DNA of 64,000 bases from DASRQZ01 sp964571275 (GTDB lineage Bacteria; Myxococcota_A; Polyangia; Fen-1088), in the NCBI GenBank assembly GCA_964571275.1, contig CAZNCQ010000008.1, positions 5,485 to 69,484 on the forward strand, given 5' to 3'. How positions within the stretch are numbered: the first letter of the stretch is position 1; each line of letters opens with the position of its first letter. The position numbers were made by a program, and so were the translations under genes. Under the pieces are notes generated by a model that worked only from the letters and a program-made list of their open reading frames with translations, had not been told where the DNA came from and did not search any database. Shown here one piece after another: positions 26,412-35,867 of this stretch.

Positions 26412-29400
26412 CGTCCACACCCTCCCGCGCCATTGACGACCGATCGAGGCATCTCGACCCCGCGGAACGCACGGAGCAGCGCCGCCGGCTTGACGTCGGC
26501 GTGAATCACGCCGTCGCCGAGCGGGGGCGTCCACGATCCAGCGAGATACTCTTCGCCCTCGGACGAGGTCACGAGCTTGCCGTCCTCGAGCAAGTGCAGC
26601 AGCGCCCACTCGCCGTCGGTGTAGCCGAGGTCGCCTTCGCCGCCCTTCGGGTAATAAAAGTGAAACAGCGCGCCGCGCCCGGGCCAGGGCACGTCATCCC
26701 AGCGCTCCTTGGCGTTGAAGTAGGTGATCTTCTTGCCGCCGCTCTCGAACACGATCTTGTTGTACGGCGCCGACGGCCGGATGCGCACCTGCGCGGTCAG
26801 CCCCAGCTTCGACGGGTCCTTGGCGAACAGCAGATCGGTGATCTCCTGCGCGCGCTTCAAGAACGCCGGCAGCGCCGGCTTGTACTTCACGCTCGCGCCG
26901 TCGCGCAGGTGGAACAGCGTGGTCCCCGCGGGGTGGTCGATGTCGGCCTGCAGCGACTCGGAGAAGTACTGCCACAGCGTACCGGTCTTGGGTTGGAAGA
27001 ACTTCTGCACGTCGTCGACGTGCGCATCCCGCGCGCCCTTGCCGCGCACGAACGGATACTTGCCGAGCAGCAGCTGGTCGTAAACCACCACGATGCTGTC
27101 GCACCACTTCCGGTTCGCCGAGTCGCCGGTCGCGCCGTTGACCGCGACCTCGGCCCCGCGCAAGGGCGGCATCAAGATCTTCTCGAGCAACGCGGCTTCC
27201 CAGCCGTTTTCGTTGTAGCTCGTGATCAGGTTCTGCAGCTTCACGCGCTGAGCCTTCACCGTCGTCTGGAACGCCTTGGGATCGGGCGCGCCCGATTCGC
27301 CGACGGCGCCCTGCAGCTCGGCGAGGATCTGCCCATATGTCTCGAGCCCGGTCGGCTTGGTCATGCCGAAGCTCAGGAACGGCCCGAACTCCTTGCCGAC
27401 GTCCTCGGGGGTCATCGGGTCGTCGCTGGTCGGCTTTCCGCCCTTGCCCTGCGGCGCCGAGGGATCGCCGGCGCCATCGCCGCCGTCGCCGTCGCCCTGG
27501 CCGAACATCTTCTTGATCTTGCCGCCGATGCCGGCCGTCGCCTTGCCCTTGATCTTGTCGAACGTCGACCCCTCGTCCTTGAAGATCAGATCCTTGCTGG
27601 CGTTGCGCCAGATCGAATCGAGCGGGCGGTCCATCACGAACGCCTTCAGCAGCGACCGCACCTCGTCGATGTTGGCCGGCTCCTTCACCGCCAGCGACAG
27701 AAGGAAGGCCTTCCACGCGTCGACGTAGCGCCGGAAGTAAGCCGCGCGCAACGTATTCTCGTCGGCGCCGTTGGCCTTGCGCGGGGCGGCCAGCACCCAC
27801 GCGTTCTCGTCGTGCTCGCGCTCCGCGGTCCGCCGCTTGATGCGCCCCTTGACGATCTCCCACCCGGCGGGCGTGAACGCGCCCGGCACGAACGGCCCGC
27901 TCTTGCGGTCGCCGCCCGACTGGAAAACCGTGACCGCGCCCGCGACGATGTCGAACAGGCGCACGTCGCGCGGCATCTGCGGGTCGCGCAGCAGATCCGC
28001 CAGCGGGTCGCCCTCGGTCGCGCCCAGCAGCGCCGCGCGCACGCGCGCCACCAGCGGCTGGCGCTCCTGCAGATCGCCGGTGGATTCGATGTCGAGCAGG
28101 TAGAAGCGGACGGCATTCTCCAGCGCCTTGCGCCCCCGCGTCGTCGCCGCCTCTCCTGCCAGCGCCGCCCAGCGATCGGTCGCCAGATCCGCGGCCACGT
28201 CGACAGTCTTGTCGCGCCACTGGTCGCTCTCGGGCGCCGGTTCGTCGGCGGCCTTCGGCTGCGTGAGCAGCAGGTGCCACATCAGGCCGTGCACCGCGTT
28301 CTCCGAGTCGACGTCCGAGCGCCCGCGCGCGTAGGCCGTCAGCAATTCAGCGTCGGCATCGAGGAGCGGCCGGATCACCAGCCGCTCCACCGCCAGGTGC
28401 AACGGGTCCATCAACCGGTCGCCCGGGTAGAGCCCGAAGCGCAGCCCGACATCGGGCCCGTTGGCCATGAAGTGCGCCAGCCGCGCCGCCGTCGGCTCGG
28501 CCGCCTCCATGGGCGCGGTGGCGAATGGGCCGGGCGCGTTGTGCGGCGCGCGCGCCGCGCTCAGCTTCTCGACGAAGCTCTTCGACTCGGTGACCAGCTG
28601 CTGGTTCTCGAGATACGACGAGATGGGCAGCACGAGCAGCAGCGCCGAGATCGCCAGCGCCACGCCCGCGGTCACCCAGCGAATCATCTTCTCCTTGCGC
28701 AGCAGCGGGGCGCTGCGCACGGCGACGTCGCGATCGGGGAAGACCACGCGCTGGAAGACGTCGCGCACGAAGTAGCTCTTCGGCTTGCTCGGCGGTGCGC
28801 CGGTGACGCGCGGGGTGACCCCGAAGGCCGCCGCCATGTTCGCCATCGCGCGATCGACGGGGCGCCCCTCTTGCGTACCGCTGGTGAAGTAAACGCCGCG
28901 CATGATCGGCGCGTCCTGGTACACGCTCTTGTCGAACAGGTTGGCGACCAGGTCGACCAGCCCCTGGCGCAGCGAATCGAACTCCTGCGGGAACGCGTAG
29001 ATCCACTCGCGCGCGTCGGTCCGCCGCTCTTGCCCCATGCGCAGCAGCGCGTTGCGCTCCAGCACGTCGGTCAGATCGTCGAAGTGCTGCGCGAACGCGT
29101 CGACGTGGTCGTCGTGCTGGCGGATCAGCGGCAGGCTGAAGCCCAGGATCTGGCCGCGCTCGCGATCCTTGAGCTCGCCGAAGGTCTCGGCGAAGCCCGA
29201 GATCAGATCGCACTTGGTGATGATGAGATACACCGGCACGACGATCTCGAGGCGGGTGATCACCTCGTCGATACGCTCGCGCAGCGTCGTCGCCAGCTCG
29301 CCGATCTGCTCTTCGTTGCCCTGCAGATCCGTCGCGCTGATCGCCAGCAGGATGCCGTTGATCGGCTTTTTGGGCCGCGTCTTCTTCAACAGATCCAGGA

Positions 29401-29947
29401 ACGCGAGCCACTCCTCGCGGTCGTCGTCATCGGTGCTCCAGCGTCCCGCGGTGTCGAGCAGGATCGCCTCGTTGGTCATCCACCAGTCGCAGTTGCGCGT
29501 GCCGCCGACGCCGCGCACCTTGCCCGCCTTGCCGGCCGGCATCTTCAGGCCCGAGCTGCGGATCGCCGTGGTCTTGCCCGACGCCGACGGGCCGATCATC
29601 ACGTACCAGGGCAGAAGCCCGAGGGCGTCGCGCCCGCTCCGTCCGGCCGAGGAGCTCTTCAGCGCCTGCACGCCCTTTTGAAACTCGGACTCCATGGCGG
29701 CGATCTCGGCTGCCATGTCGGGGCGGATACCCTCGCTGTGCTGGGCCGCCTGGTCGCGGAGTCCCTTTTCGATCTTCGTGGCGGCGCTCTTGGCGGCCAC
29801 CACGCGGTAGATCGCCAGCGCGACCAGCGCCAGCACGATCACCACGGTCGCGACGATGGCCGGCCACATCGGGATCGTGTCGTGAAAGACCAGCACCAGC
29901 GCCCACGCGAGCGCGATGAAAATGGCGGCAAAGATATACTTCAGCAT
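26408..29947 (-). CDS. tssM: T6SS inner-membrane core protein TssM (IcmF family)
   Basis: 1179 aa. Two transmembrane helices lie within the first 55 residues and a third near 420-440. A cytoplasmic NTPase domain between them has the P-loop GPSASGKTT near residue 120. The large periplasmic part (about 445-1179) ends with the IcmF C-terminal beta domain. A Gly/Asp-rich linker near 820-850 (GDGDGGDGAGDP) splits it. TssM forms the membrane complex with TssL and the lipoprotein TssJ. It follows tssL after 19 bases and is coupled to tagF by ATGA. Confidence 0.96.
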   Translation of the reverse strand: MLKYIFAAIFIALAWALVLVFHDTIPMWPAIVATVVIVLALVALAIYRVVAAKSAATKIEKGLRDQAAQHSEGIRPDMAAEIAAMESEFQKGVQALKSSSAGRSGRDALGLLPWYVMIGPSASGKTTAIRSSGLKMPAGKAGKVRGVGGTRNCDWWMTNEAILLDTAGRWSTDDDDREEWLAFLDLLKKTRPKKPINGILLAISATDLQGNEEQIGELATTLRERIDEVITRLEIVVPVYLIITKCDLISGFAETFGELKDRERGQILGFSLPLIRQHDDHVDAFAQHFDDLTDVLERNALLRMGQERRTDAREWIYAFPQEFDSLRQGLVDLVANLFDKSVYQDAPIMRGVYFTSGTQEGRPVDRAMANMAAAFGVTPRVTGAPPSKPKSYFVRDVFQRVVFPDRDVAVRSAPLLRKEKMIRWVTAGVALAISALLLVLPISSYLENQQLVTESKSFVEKLSAARAPHNAPGPFATAPMEAAEPTAARLAHFMANGPDVGLRFGLYPGDRLMDPLHLAVERLVIRPLLDADAELLTAYARGRSDVDSENAVHGLMWHLLLTQPKAADEPAPESDQWRDKTVDVAADLATDRWAALAGEAATTRGRKALENAVRFYLLDIESTGDLQERQPLVARVRAALLGATEGDPLADLLRDPQMPRDVRLFDIVAGAVTVFQSGGDRKSGPFVPGAFTPAGWEIVKGRIKRRTAEREHDENAWVLAAPRKANGADENTLRAAYFRRYVDAWKAFLLSLAVKEPANIDEVRSLLKAFVMDRPLDSIWRNASKDLIFKDEGSTFDKIKGKATAGIGGKIKKMFGQGDGDGGDGAGDPSAPQGKGGKPTSDDPMTPEDVGKEFGPFLSFGMTKPTGLETYGQILAELQGAVGESGAPDPKAFQTTVKAQRVKLQNLITSYNENGWEAALLEKILMPPLRGAEVAVNGATGDSANRKWCDSIVVVYDQLLLGKYPFVRGKGARDAHVDDVQKFFQPKTGTLWQYFSESLQADIDHPAGTTLFHLRDGASVKYKPALPAFLKRAQEITDLLFAKDPSKLGLTAQVRIRPSAPYNKIVFESGGKKITYFNAKERWDDVPWPGRGALFHFYYPKGGEGDLGYTDGEWALLHLLEDGKLVTSSEGEEYLAGSWTPPLGDGVIHADVKPAALLRAFRGVEMPRSVVNGAGGCGR

Positions 29948-29966
29948 CGCGATTTCCTCAGTCGCC

Positions 29967-30632
29967 TCAGTGGTTCAGCTGTTCGACCCGGTCGGCCAGA
30001 TTGGAGACCTGTCGGTCCAGGTTGACGCGCAGGCCAATGAACACCGCGATGGCCACGGCGAACACGCCGAGCGCGATCCACAAGAAGAGATTGCGCTGCC
30101 CGGGCCGCACCAGCGGCTCGTCGGGCGGCTCGCCCGCCGGCGACAGCTGCTCCGGCACCTCGATGTTGCGCTCGATCTCGGGGCGGAGCGTGTCGATCAT
30201 CTTCATCAGCTCCAGCTCGCCGCCGCGGATGCTGTACTTGCCCTGCAGCCCGAAGAGCAGGCACTGGTAGTACACGCGCAGCACGTCCGGCCGCCGTCCG
30301 TCGCGGCGGATCTGCTGCAGCCGCGTGAAGAAGCCCTCACCGGCGAGCGATTCGTTGAAGAACTGCAGCTGCAAGAGCCGGTTCATCCAGAAACTGCGCA
30401 ACGGCTCGGGCTTGCCCATCGCGATCTCGTCGGCCAGCGCGACGATCGCGTAGGCGATGTCGTCGGCGTCGCGCTGGGGCATTCCGCCCTCGCGCGCGCG
30501 CTCGCGCATCGCCTCGATGAAGCCGCCCAGCCGCTCGTGGATCGTCTCGGGCGACCGGATCGGGCCCTCGAGCTCGCGCAGCTGGCGAAGGGCGTTGAAG
30601 CACTCGGCGGTGATCTGGTTGACGTTGTCCAT
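29967..30632 (-). CDS. tssL: T6SS membrane protein TssL (DotU family)
   Basis: 221 aa. The cytoplasmic DotU domain includes DDIAYAIVALADEIAM and NESLAGEGFFTRLQQI, both typical. One C-terminal transmembrane helix lies near 183-203 (LFLWIALGVFAVAIAVFIGL). There is no OmpA-type peptidoglycan-binding extension, so wall anchoring must come from another protein. The gene lies between tssK and tssM in the operon. Confidence 0.95.
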   Translation of the reverse strand: MDNVNQITAECFNALRQLRELEGPIRSPETIHERLGGFIEAMRERAREGGMPQRDADDIAYAIVALADEIAMGKPEPLRSFWMNRLLQLQFFNESLAGEGFFTRLQQIRRDGRRPDVLRVYYQCLLFGLQGKYSIRGGELELMKMIDTLRPEIERNIEVPEQLSPAGEPPDEPLVRPGQRNLFLWIALGVFAVAIAVFIGLRVNLDRQVSNLADRVEQLNH

Positions 30633-30677
30633 GCGATTCCCTACCTACCCCTTGTGGTCTTTTGAGTCGTTGGCGGC

Positions 30678-32066
30678 CTAGCTCGTGCGGGGCACGACGA
30701 GCAGCTCGATCTTCACCTTGTCGGGGCCGTACGGCGGCGGCAGGTAGATGACGATCGATCGCTCTTCGGTGATCTGCCGCCAGTACTCGCCAGACGCGTT
30801 CATCGTGAAGTAGGTGATGCCGCCGCGGATCGGGATCTCCTGCGGCGGCCGGTGCGTGACCTGGATCGGTACGCCCGGCGTCGCCGCCGAGCGGATGATC
30901 GACGGCAGCTGCGTGCGCGACGCGATCTTGGCCAGTCCTGGCAGCCGCTGCGCCAGGAGGTCGGTCGGGATGTCCGAGCTGACCGACAGGACGTAGTGGG
31001 GCGCGCGCATGAAGCGCTCGTCGTCGAGGTGGCCGACGTGCATTCCCTCCGACGTGTCGAGCGGAATGGTGAGGTACGTCTCTCTCACGGTGTTGCGCAG
31101 CAGGTACGTGACGCGCGCGAACAGCTCCTCGAACGTGGCGCGCAGGTTGGTGTGCTGGAAGATCGGCAGCTTCGACGGATCGACGTCGGGCGAGAACGTC
31201 GCCAGCTGACCCGCGACCTGCACCAGCAACAAGTACAGGTGCGTGGGGCTGATCTCGCCGTTCGACGCCGCGTAGGTCAGCACCGGGATCGCGGTGTTCA
31301 CGGTGCTGAGCTGCAGGAAGCGCGTGACGTCGGCGGAGTTGAACTCGATCGACGCGCCGTCGCGCTGGCGGCGGTCGCCGGCCAGCTGGCGTTGCTTCGC
31401 GACCATCAGCGCGAGCATGCGGCGCACGCCCCCCATGAGAAACGCCGACGCGTCGATGCGGAGCGCGGGCGGAATGTACGCCTCGTTGACCAGCAGCGCG
31501 CCGGTGCTGTCACGCACGATCTCGGCGATCTTGATCGAATCGAAGTCGTCGCGCGGCTCGTCGCCGAAGAGCACCACGGTGTTGCGATGGGCGAACGCGA
31601 TCGTCAGATCCTGGCCGTTGCCCGTCAGGTCCGAGACCTTGCGCGACGACGCGCGGAAGCGTGCGCGCGCGGCGATCGTCGAGCCGTCGGCGCCCGTGGT
31701 CTCCTGCGGCGCGTAGACGCTGGGCACGCCGGCGCGCTCCTTCGGCAGACAAAGGTAGACGTCGCACGCGGCCTGCGCGGGCGGAAAGTGCGCGCCGATC
31801 GGCCGCGCCTTGGGGCACTCTGGGTCGCCGCCCTCGAACGCCGCGAACAGACCGTCGGGCAGGATGCCGAGGAAGCGCGTGATGCGCAGCTGGTCGGAGC
31901 CGAGCGCGCCCGGATCGATCTCGACGGCCGCCACGCCCCAGCGGTACGGCGTCAGCGCGGCGATGCGCTCGTCGAGCAGGGCCTCGTGATACAGGTCCTG
32001 CTGCTGGAAGTGCTGCGGCGAGACCAGCATCCCCTCGGACCAAACCACACGTTGCGGTGCTTTCAT
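30678..32066 (-). CDS. tssK: T6SS baseplate adaptor TssK
   Basis: 462 aa, standard length. It begins with the hallmark VVWSEGMLVSPQHFQQQDLY and contains ATFEELFARVTYLLR, both typical of TssK. The C-terminal domain (HRPPQEIPIRGGITYFTM, near GEYWRQI) is the part that contacts TssL and TssM. It links the cytoplasmic baseplate to the membrane complex. It lies 21 bases after tssJ and 45 before tssL. Confidence 0.96.
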   Translation of the reverse strand: MKAPQRVVWSEGMLVSPQHFQQQDLYHEALLDERIAALTPYRWGVAAVEIDPGALGSDQLRITRFLGILPDGLFAAFEGGDPECPKARPIGAHFPPAQAACDVYLCLPKERAGVPSVYAPQETTGADGSTIAARARFRASSRKVSDLTGNGQDLTIAFAHRNTVVLFGDEPRDDFDSIKIAEIVRDSTGALLVNEAYIPPALRIDASAFLMGGVRRMLALMVAKQRQLAGDRRQRDGASIEFNSADVTRFLQLSTVNTAIPVLTYAASNGEISPTHLYLLLVQVAGQLATFSPDVDPSKLPIFQHTNLRATFEELFARVTYLLRNTVRETYLTIPLDTSEGMHVGHLDDERFMRAPHYVLSVSSDIPTDLLAQRLPGLAKIASRTQLPSIIRSAATPGVPIQVTHRPPQEIPIRGGITYFTMNASGEYWRQITEERSIVIYLPPPYGPDKVKIELLVVPRTS

Positions 32067-32087
32067 GGCGTCCTCGTCTTGTCTCTG

Positions 32088-32687
32088 CTAGCGAAGCTCG
32101 AGCCGATTCTCGTCGAGGAAAATGCGAGTGACGTTGTCGACCAGTTTCGAATCGTTCTTCGACTCGGACTTCGATGCGTTCTTCGAGTCTTTGCTGTCTT
32201 TGGGCGGATGGCAGTACTGCGGATCGGGCGGTGGCAGCTTCACGATCGCGCGCCAGGTGGTGCCCGCCGGCTGGCGAAAGAGCGCGACCGCGCCCAGCGT
32301 CGTGGTGTCGGGGTTGCGCGGAATCGGTGGATCCAGCCGGTCGCCAGGGTTGATCGTCACCTCTTGCGCCGACAGGAAGTCCTCGCCCAGCGCGTCCCGA
32401 TCGTGATCGAGCAGATCATCGAATGACGCATTGGCGATCTTCGCCGTGCCCTTCAGTTGATAGAGCCGCACCACGGTCGCCAGCGCCTCGCCGCGCTCAC
32501 CGGGGTTGAGACGCTGGGACGCCTGCAGGCTCACGCGCAGCGGCTCCGGCGTGGGGCACGGCGCGGGCGCCTGCGGTGGCGGGGGCGGGTCGTGCGAACA
32601 GCCCGGGGCGGTCAGCAGCGCGAATACAACCGTCGCCGGCACCGCCGCCGCAAGGAATCCCTCGTAGCCAAAGCACTTTAGCCCCAT
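32088..32687 (-). CDS. tssJ: T6SS outer-membrane lipoprotein TssJ
   Basis: 199 aa. The lipoprotein signal ends LLTAPGC, followed by a Pro-rich spacer (DPPPPPQAPAPCP). The beta-sandwich region shows TssJ features: VRLYQLKGTAKIANASFDDLL and FLSAQEVTINPGD. TssJ anchors the TssM periplasmic tip to the outer membrane. Unusually, a Lys/Ser/Asp-rich insertion (KDSKDSKNASKSESKNDSK) lies near the C-terminus before a last strand. The start has GGAG three bases upstream of the ATG. It heads the minus-strand operon and is divergent from the kinase gene. Confidence 0.9.
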   Translation of the reverse strand: MGLKCFGYEGFLAAAVPATVVFALLTAPGCSHDPPPPPQAPAPCPTPEPLRVSLQASQRLNPGERGEALATVVRLYQLKGTAKIANASFDDLLDHDRDALGEDFLSAQEVTINPGDRLDPPIPRNPDTTTLGAVALFRQPAGTTWRAIVKLPPPDPQYCHPPKDSKDSKNASKSESKNDSKLVDNVTRIFLDENRLELR

Positions 32688-32804
32688 TTCTCCGCGTGCG
32701 GAGCTTGCCAGGAAAGGGCCAGAGCACGCAACTGCGAAAGACGAACGCACGAAACCTCTGGCGCGGCCATGCACCGCCGAGGAGCGCTTCGTGAAAGGGC
32801 AGAC

Positions 32805-34307
32805 ATGACTTCGACCTTCGAACACCGCGATCCCGACACCGTGTTGAACGAACTTTCGCCGGGGAAGTTCCTCGGCCGATACCAGATCACGCGGCTCATC
32901 GGGCGGGGCGGGATGGGGTGCGTGTACGAGGCGGTTCATCGCGACCTCGGCAAGCGGGTCGCGATCAAGACGTTGTTGTCGTCGCTGGCGGCCAGCCCGG
33001 AGGCGCGCGGGCGGTTCTTGCGCGAGGGGCAGGCGGCGTCGCGCATCCGCCACCCACATGTCGTCGATGTGACCGACGTCGTCGCCGACGGGCCGACGAG
33101 CTACCTGGTGATGGAGTACCTGGAGGGCGAGGACCTGTCGTCGCGGCTCGAGCGCCGGGGCGCGCTGGCGCTCAGCGAGGCGGCCGACATCCTGTTGCCG
33201 GTGATCGCGGCGATCGCGGCGGCGCACGAGCTGGGCGTAATTCACCGCGATCTCAAGCCGGAGAACATCTTCCTCGCGCGCGCCAGCTTCGGTGGGCCGT
33301 GTCCCAAGGTGGTCGACTTCGGGATCTCCAAGGTGCTCGGCGATCCGACCGCGATCGCGCTCACCGCGACGTCGGCGGTGTTCGGCACGATGTTCTATCT
33401 GCCGCCCGAGCAGCTGGGCGGCTCGCGCGAGGCCGACGCGCGGGGCGATCAGTACGCGCTGGGAGTGATCTTGTATGAATGTGTGACCGGGCACCGCGCG
33501 TTCGAGGCCACGAGCATCTATGGCATTCTCAAGAGCGTCGCCGAGGGCGTCTACCCACCCGCGCGGTCGTGGCGTCCCGAGTTGCCGCCACGCCTGGAGG
33601 CGGCGATCGATCGCGCGATGCGGCTCAATCCCGCGGCGCGCTTCTCGTCGGTGCGCGCGCTCGGTCCGGAGCTGTTGCCGCACGCGAGCGCGGCCGTGCG
33701 CGCGGTGTGGGCGCCGGTGTTCGACGGTGCCGGCGACGCCGCGCCGCCCGATCGAACGGTCGAGGCGGCAGAGAGGGAGCCGAGCGATGCGGCGAACGTC
33801 AGGCTGGCGCGCGCGTCGGCGGGGACCACCCGGCGGATGGGCACGGGAACGATGTTGCTGCCGGCGTGGGACGGGAGACATCGGCCGCCGACGATCGAGC
33901 TCTGCGAGCCGGCGCTTCCGATCGACGATCTCGGTCCGCCTCGATCCTGGGGGCCGAGAATCGCGGTGATTTGCCTCGCCGTGTTCGCGGCGACGGCGGC
34001 GATCGTGAGCGGCGTGCGCCGGACGCCGGTCCCGGCCGAGCCCGTGGAGCCGGAGTCGACGCCACGGCCGATGCGTGTGACGCCGTCGGCGCCGTCGGCG
34101 CCGCTTCCCGTGGTCCCGGCCCTGCCCGAATCATCGGTCCGCGCTCCGATCCCACCAACCGCCGACCCGGCTGCGCCGCGATCGTTGCGTCGTGATTCCC
34201 GGGGCGTCCAGCGCGCGCCCACGACCCGACGGCGCAAGTCGAGGACCCCGCCCGAGGCGCTCAACCCGGGGCCCGAGGTTCACACGAACGTACCGATACC
34301 CGATTGA
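32805..34307 (+). CDS. T6SS-associated Ser/Thr protein kinase (PpkA/Pkn type)
   Basis: 500 aa. The cytoplasmic kinase domain is complete: Gly loop IGRGGMGCVYEA, VAIK lysine, catalytic HRDLKPEN (H147, D149), DFG as VVDFGISK, and a Thr-rich activation loop (LTATSAVFGTMFYLPPEQL). A Pro/Arg-rich juxtamembrane part follows, one transmembrane helix near 385-403, and a short Pro/Ser/Arg-rich external tail with no recognisable sensor fold. It should phosphorylate TagH or other FHA partners to activate the T6SS. The start at 32805 was preferred over a Met 12 codons upstream because GAAAGGG precedes it. No cognate PppA phosphatase is in the window. Confidence 0.9.
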   Translation: MTSTFEHRDPDTVLNELSPGKFLGRYQITRLIGRGGMGCVYEAVHRDLGKRVAIKTLLSSLAASPEARGRFLREGQAASRIRHPHVVDVTDVVADGPTSYLVMEYLEGEDLSSRLERRGALALSEAADILLPVIAAIAAAHELGVIHRDLKPENIFLARASFGGPCPKVVDFGISKVLGDPTAIALTATSAVFGTMFYLPPEQLGGSREADARGDQYALGVILYECVTGHRAFEATSIYGILKSVAEGVYPPARSWRPELPPRLEAAIDRAMRLNPAARFSSVRALGPELLPHASAAVRAVWAPVFDGAGDAAPPDRTVEAAEREPSDAANVRLARASAGTTRRMGTGTMLLPAWDGRHRPPTIELCEPALPIDDLGPPRSWGPRIAVICLAVFAATAAIVSGVRRTPVPAEPVEPESTPRPMRVTPSAPSAPLPVVPALPESSVRAPIPPTADPAAPRSLRRDSRGVQRAPTTRRRKSRTPPEALNPGPEVHTNVPIPD

Positions 34308-34334
34308 GATGATCTGCCGAGTCGGGGGGGCCGG

Positions 34335-35810
34335 TCAGTTTCGGACGCTCGGTGAGGTCAGCGCCAGCAGCAGCTCCCACGTGAACTCTTGCCCCTCGTA
34401 GAACGCTTGAACGCCGACGCGTTCGTCGCGCCCGTGCGCGCGTACGTCGTCGACGTCGCTGAACAGCCCCGAGACGCCGTAGGTCGGAATGCTGGCTGCG
34501 CGCAGGAAGCGGCCGTCGGAGGCGCCGGTGCTCATCACCGGCAGCACCGGAACGCCCGGCCAAAGACGCGTGGTCACGGCCGTGACCGCCTGGAAGAGCT
34601 CCGGCATGAGCGGCGAGTCGGGGCCGAAGTCGACGCGTCCGGTGGCCTTGATGCTGACGGCATCGTCGGCGATCGCGCGTTCGAGCGCGTGCCGGACATC
34701 GTCGACGGAGTCGCCGGGCAGAAGGCGGCAGTTCACGATCGCGGTGGCGAGCTGCGGGAGCGCGTTGTCGGCGTGCCCGCCCTGCGCGCGCGTGGGGACG
34801 CAGGTCGTGCGCAGGCGCGCGTCGTAAAACGGCAGCGCCGACAGCCGCGCGACAGCCGCGGAGTCGAGCGGTTTGCCGGCCTCGGTCGCTGCGATCGTGC
34901 GCAGGTCGGTCGCGATAGGACCGGTCTCCAAGGTGGCCAGTCGCGCGAAGTAGGCACGGGTCACCGGCGTCAGGCGCGCGTCGAAGGCGTGGTCGTGCAC
35001 GGCGATCAGCGCGTGGGCCAGGCGGACGATCGCGTTGTCCCGCTCGGGCAGGGAGCTGTGGCCGCCCTTGTTGTGCACCTCGAGGCGGAACGTGAAGTAA
35101 CCCTTCTCGCTGGCCTGCACGTCGTTGGCGCGGCGATGGCCGGCCTTGAGCTCGCCGCCGCCGCCCTCGTTCAGCGCGTAGGCCGCGCGGAGCAGCTCGG
35201 GCGCGTGGGCGAGCAGCCATTCGACGCCGTTCTCGTCGCCGGCTTCTTCGTCGGCAGTCAGCGCCAGGATGACGTCGCGATCGAGTGGCCGCTTCTCGCG
35301 ATGCAGGCGCAGCAGGTTCACCACCCAGAACGCGTCGAGCGACTTCATGTCGTGCGTGCCGCGGCCGTAGTAGTAGCCGTCGCGTTCGGTGAAGCGAAAG
35401 GGATCGATGGACCAGTCTTCGCGGTGGGCTTCGACGACGTCGAGGTGGCCGAGCAGGAGGAGCGGTGGCCGGTGTCCCGCTCCGTGCAGCCGCGCGACCA
35501 GGTTCTGCTTGGTGGGCGAGGGCCCGAGGATGTGGATGTCGGTGTCGGGAATTCCGGCGGCGCGCAAGCGTCTGGCGACGGCTTCAGCGGCGGGAGCGGT
35601 GCTGCCGTGCTCGTGGGTGGTGTCGATCTCGACCAGCTCGCGAAAGATGTCGAGGGCGGCCCGGCGTTCGGCGGGCGGCGGTGTCGGCGCCGGCGGCGGA
35701 CTGGGTGTGACCGCGGCGAGCGTGAGCGAGATCAGCGGAGCCAGGAGCGTGAGGGAGAGCAGGGGAGGCACGAGCGTGAGCGAGATCAGGGGAGCAACGA
35801 GCGCGGGCAT
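34335..35810 (-). CDS. M20-family metallopeptidase / deacylase, exported
   Basis: 491 aa. Metal ligands are visible: LLGHLDVV (H122, D124), GRGTHDMKS (D154), the catalytic ADEEAGDENG (E188/E189), and a late HGRDERV. The fold is a di-zinc exopeptidase such as aminoacylase, carboxypeptidase or DapE-like; the substrate cannot be told. The signal peptide is unusual because its hydrophobic core is built of three near-identical nine-residue units (PLISLTLV/A...), encoded by a 27-base tandem repeat. The gene is convergent with the kinase gene and not obviously part of the T6SS. Confidence 0.87.
   Translation of the reverse strand: MPALVAPLISLTLVPPLLSLTLLAPLISLTLAAVTPSPPPAPTPPPAERRAALDIFRELVEIDTTHEHGSTAPAAEAVARRLRAAGIPDTDIHILGPSPTKQNLVARLHGAGHRPPLLLLGHLDVVEAHREDWSIDPFRFTERDGYYYGRGTHDMKSLDAFWVVNLLRLHREKRPLDRDVILALTADEEAGDENGVEWLLAHAPELLRAAYALNEGGGGELKAGHRRANDVQASEKGYFTFRLEVHNKGGHSSLPERDNAIVRLAHALIAVHDHAFDARLTPVTRAYFARLATLETGPIATDLRTIAATEAGKPLDSAAVARLSALPFYDARLRTTCVPTRAQGGHADNALPQLATAIVNCRLLPGDSVDDVRHALERAIADDAVSIKATGRVDFGPDSPLMPELFQAVTAVTTRLWPGVPVLPVMSTGASDGRFLRAASIPTYGVSGLFSDVDDVRAHGRDERVGVQAFYEGQEFTWELLLALTSPSVRN
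35718..35798. repeat. 27-bp tandem repeat, three copies, inside the M20 signal peptide
   Basis: Units lie at 35718-35744, 35745-35771 and 35772-35798; the outer two are nearly identical and the middle one differs at several bases. The unit length is a multiple of three, so copy-number change would lengthen or shorten the hydrophobic core without breaking the frame. Confidence 0.85.
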
Positions 35811-35867
35811 CGGTGGCCGGTGGATTGTGCCACGCGCGCGAGCCGCCGGGGCGCCGACCCGCTCCGG

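Noticed and set aside
26501..30025. 1174-codon open frame on the plus strand opposite tssM
   Set aside because: It is a composition artefact of high GC; tssM on the other strand has clear family motifs.
32706..32721. possible -24/-12 promoter for tssJ (TGGCCC...TGGCA on the minus strand)
   Set aside because: GG and GC have the right spacing, but several consensus bases mismatch and the leader would be only about eight bases; chance matches are common at this GC content.
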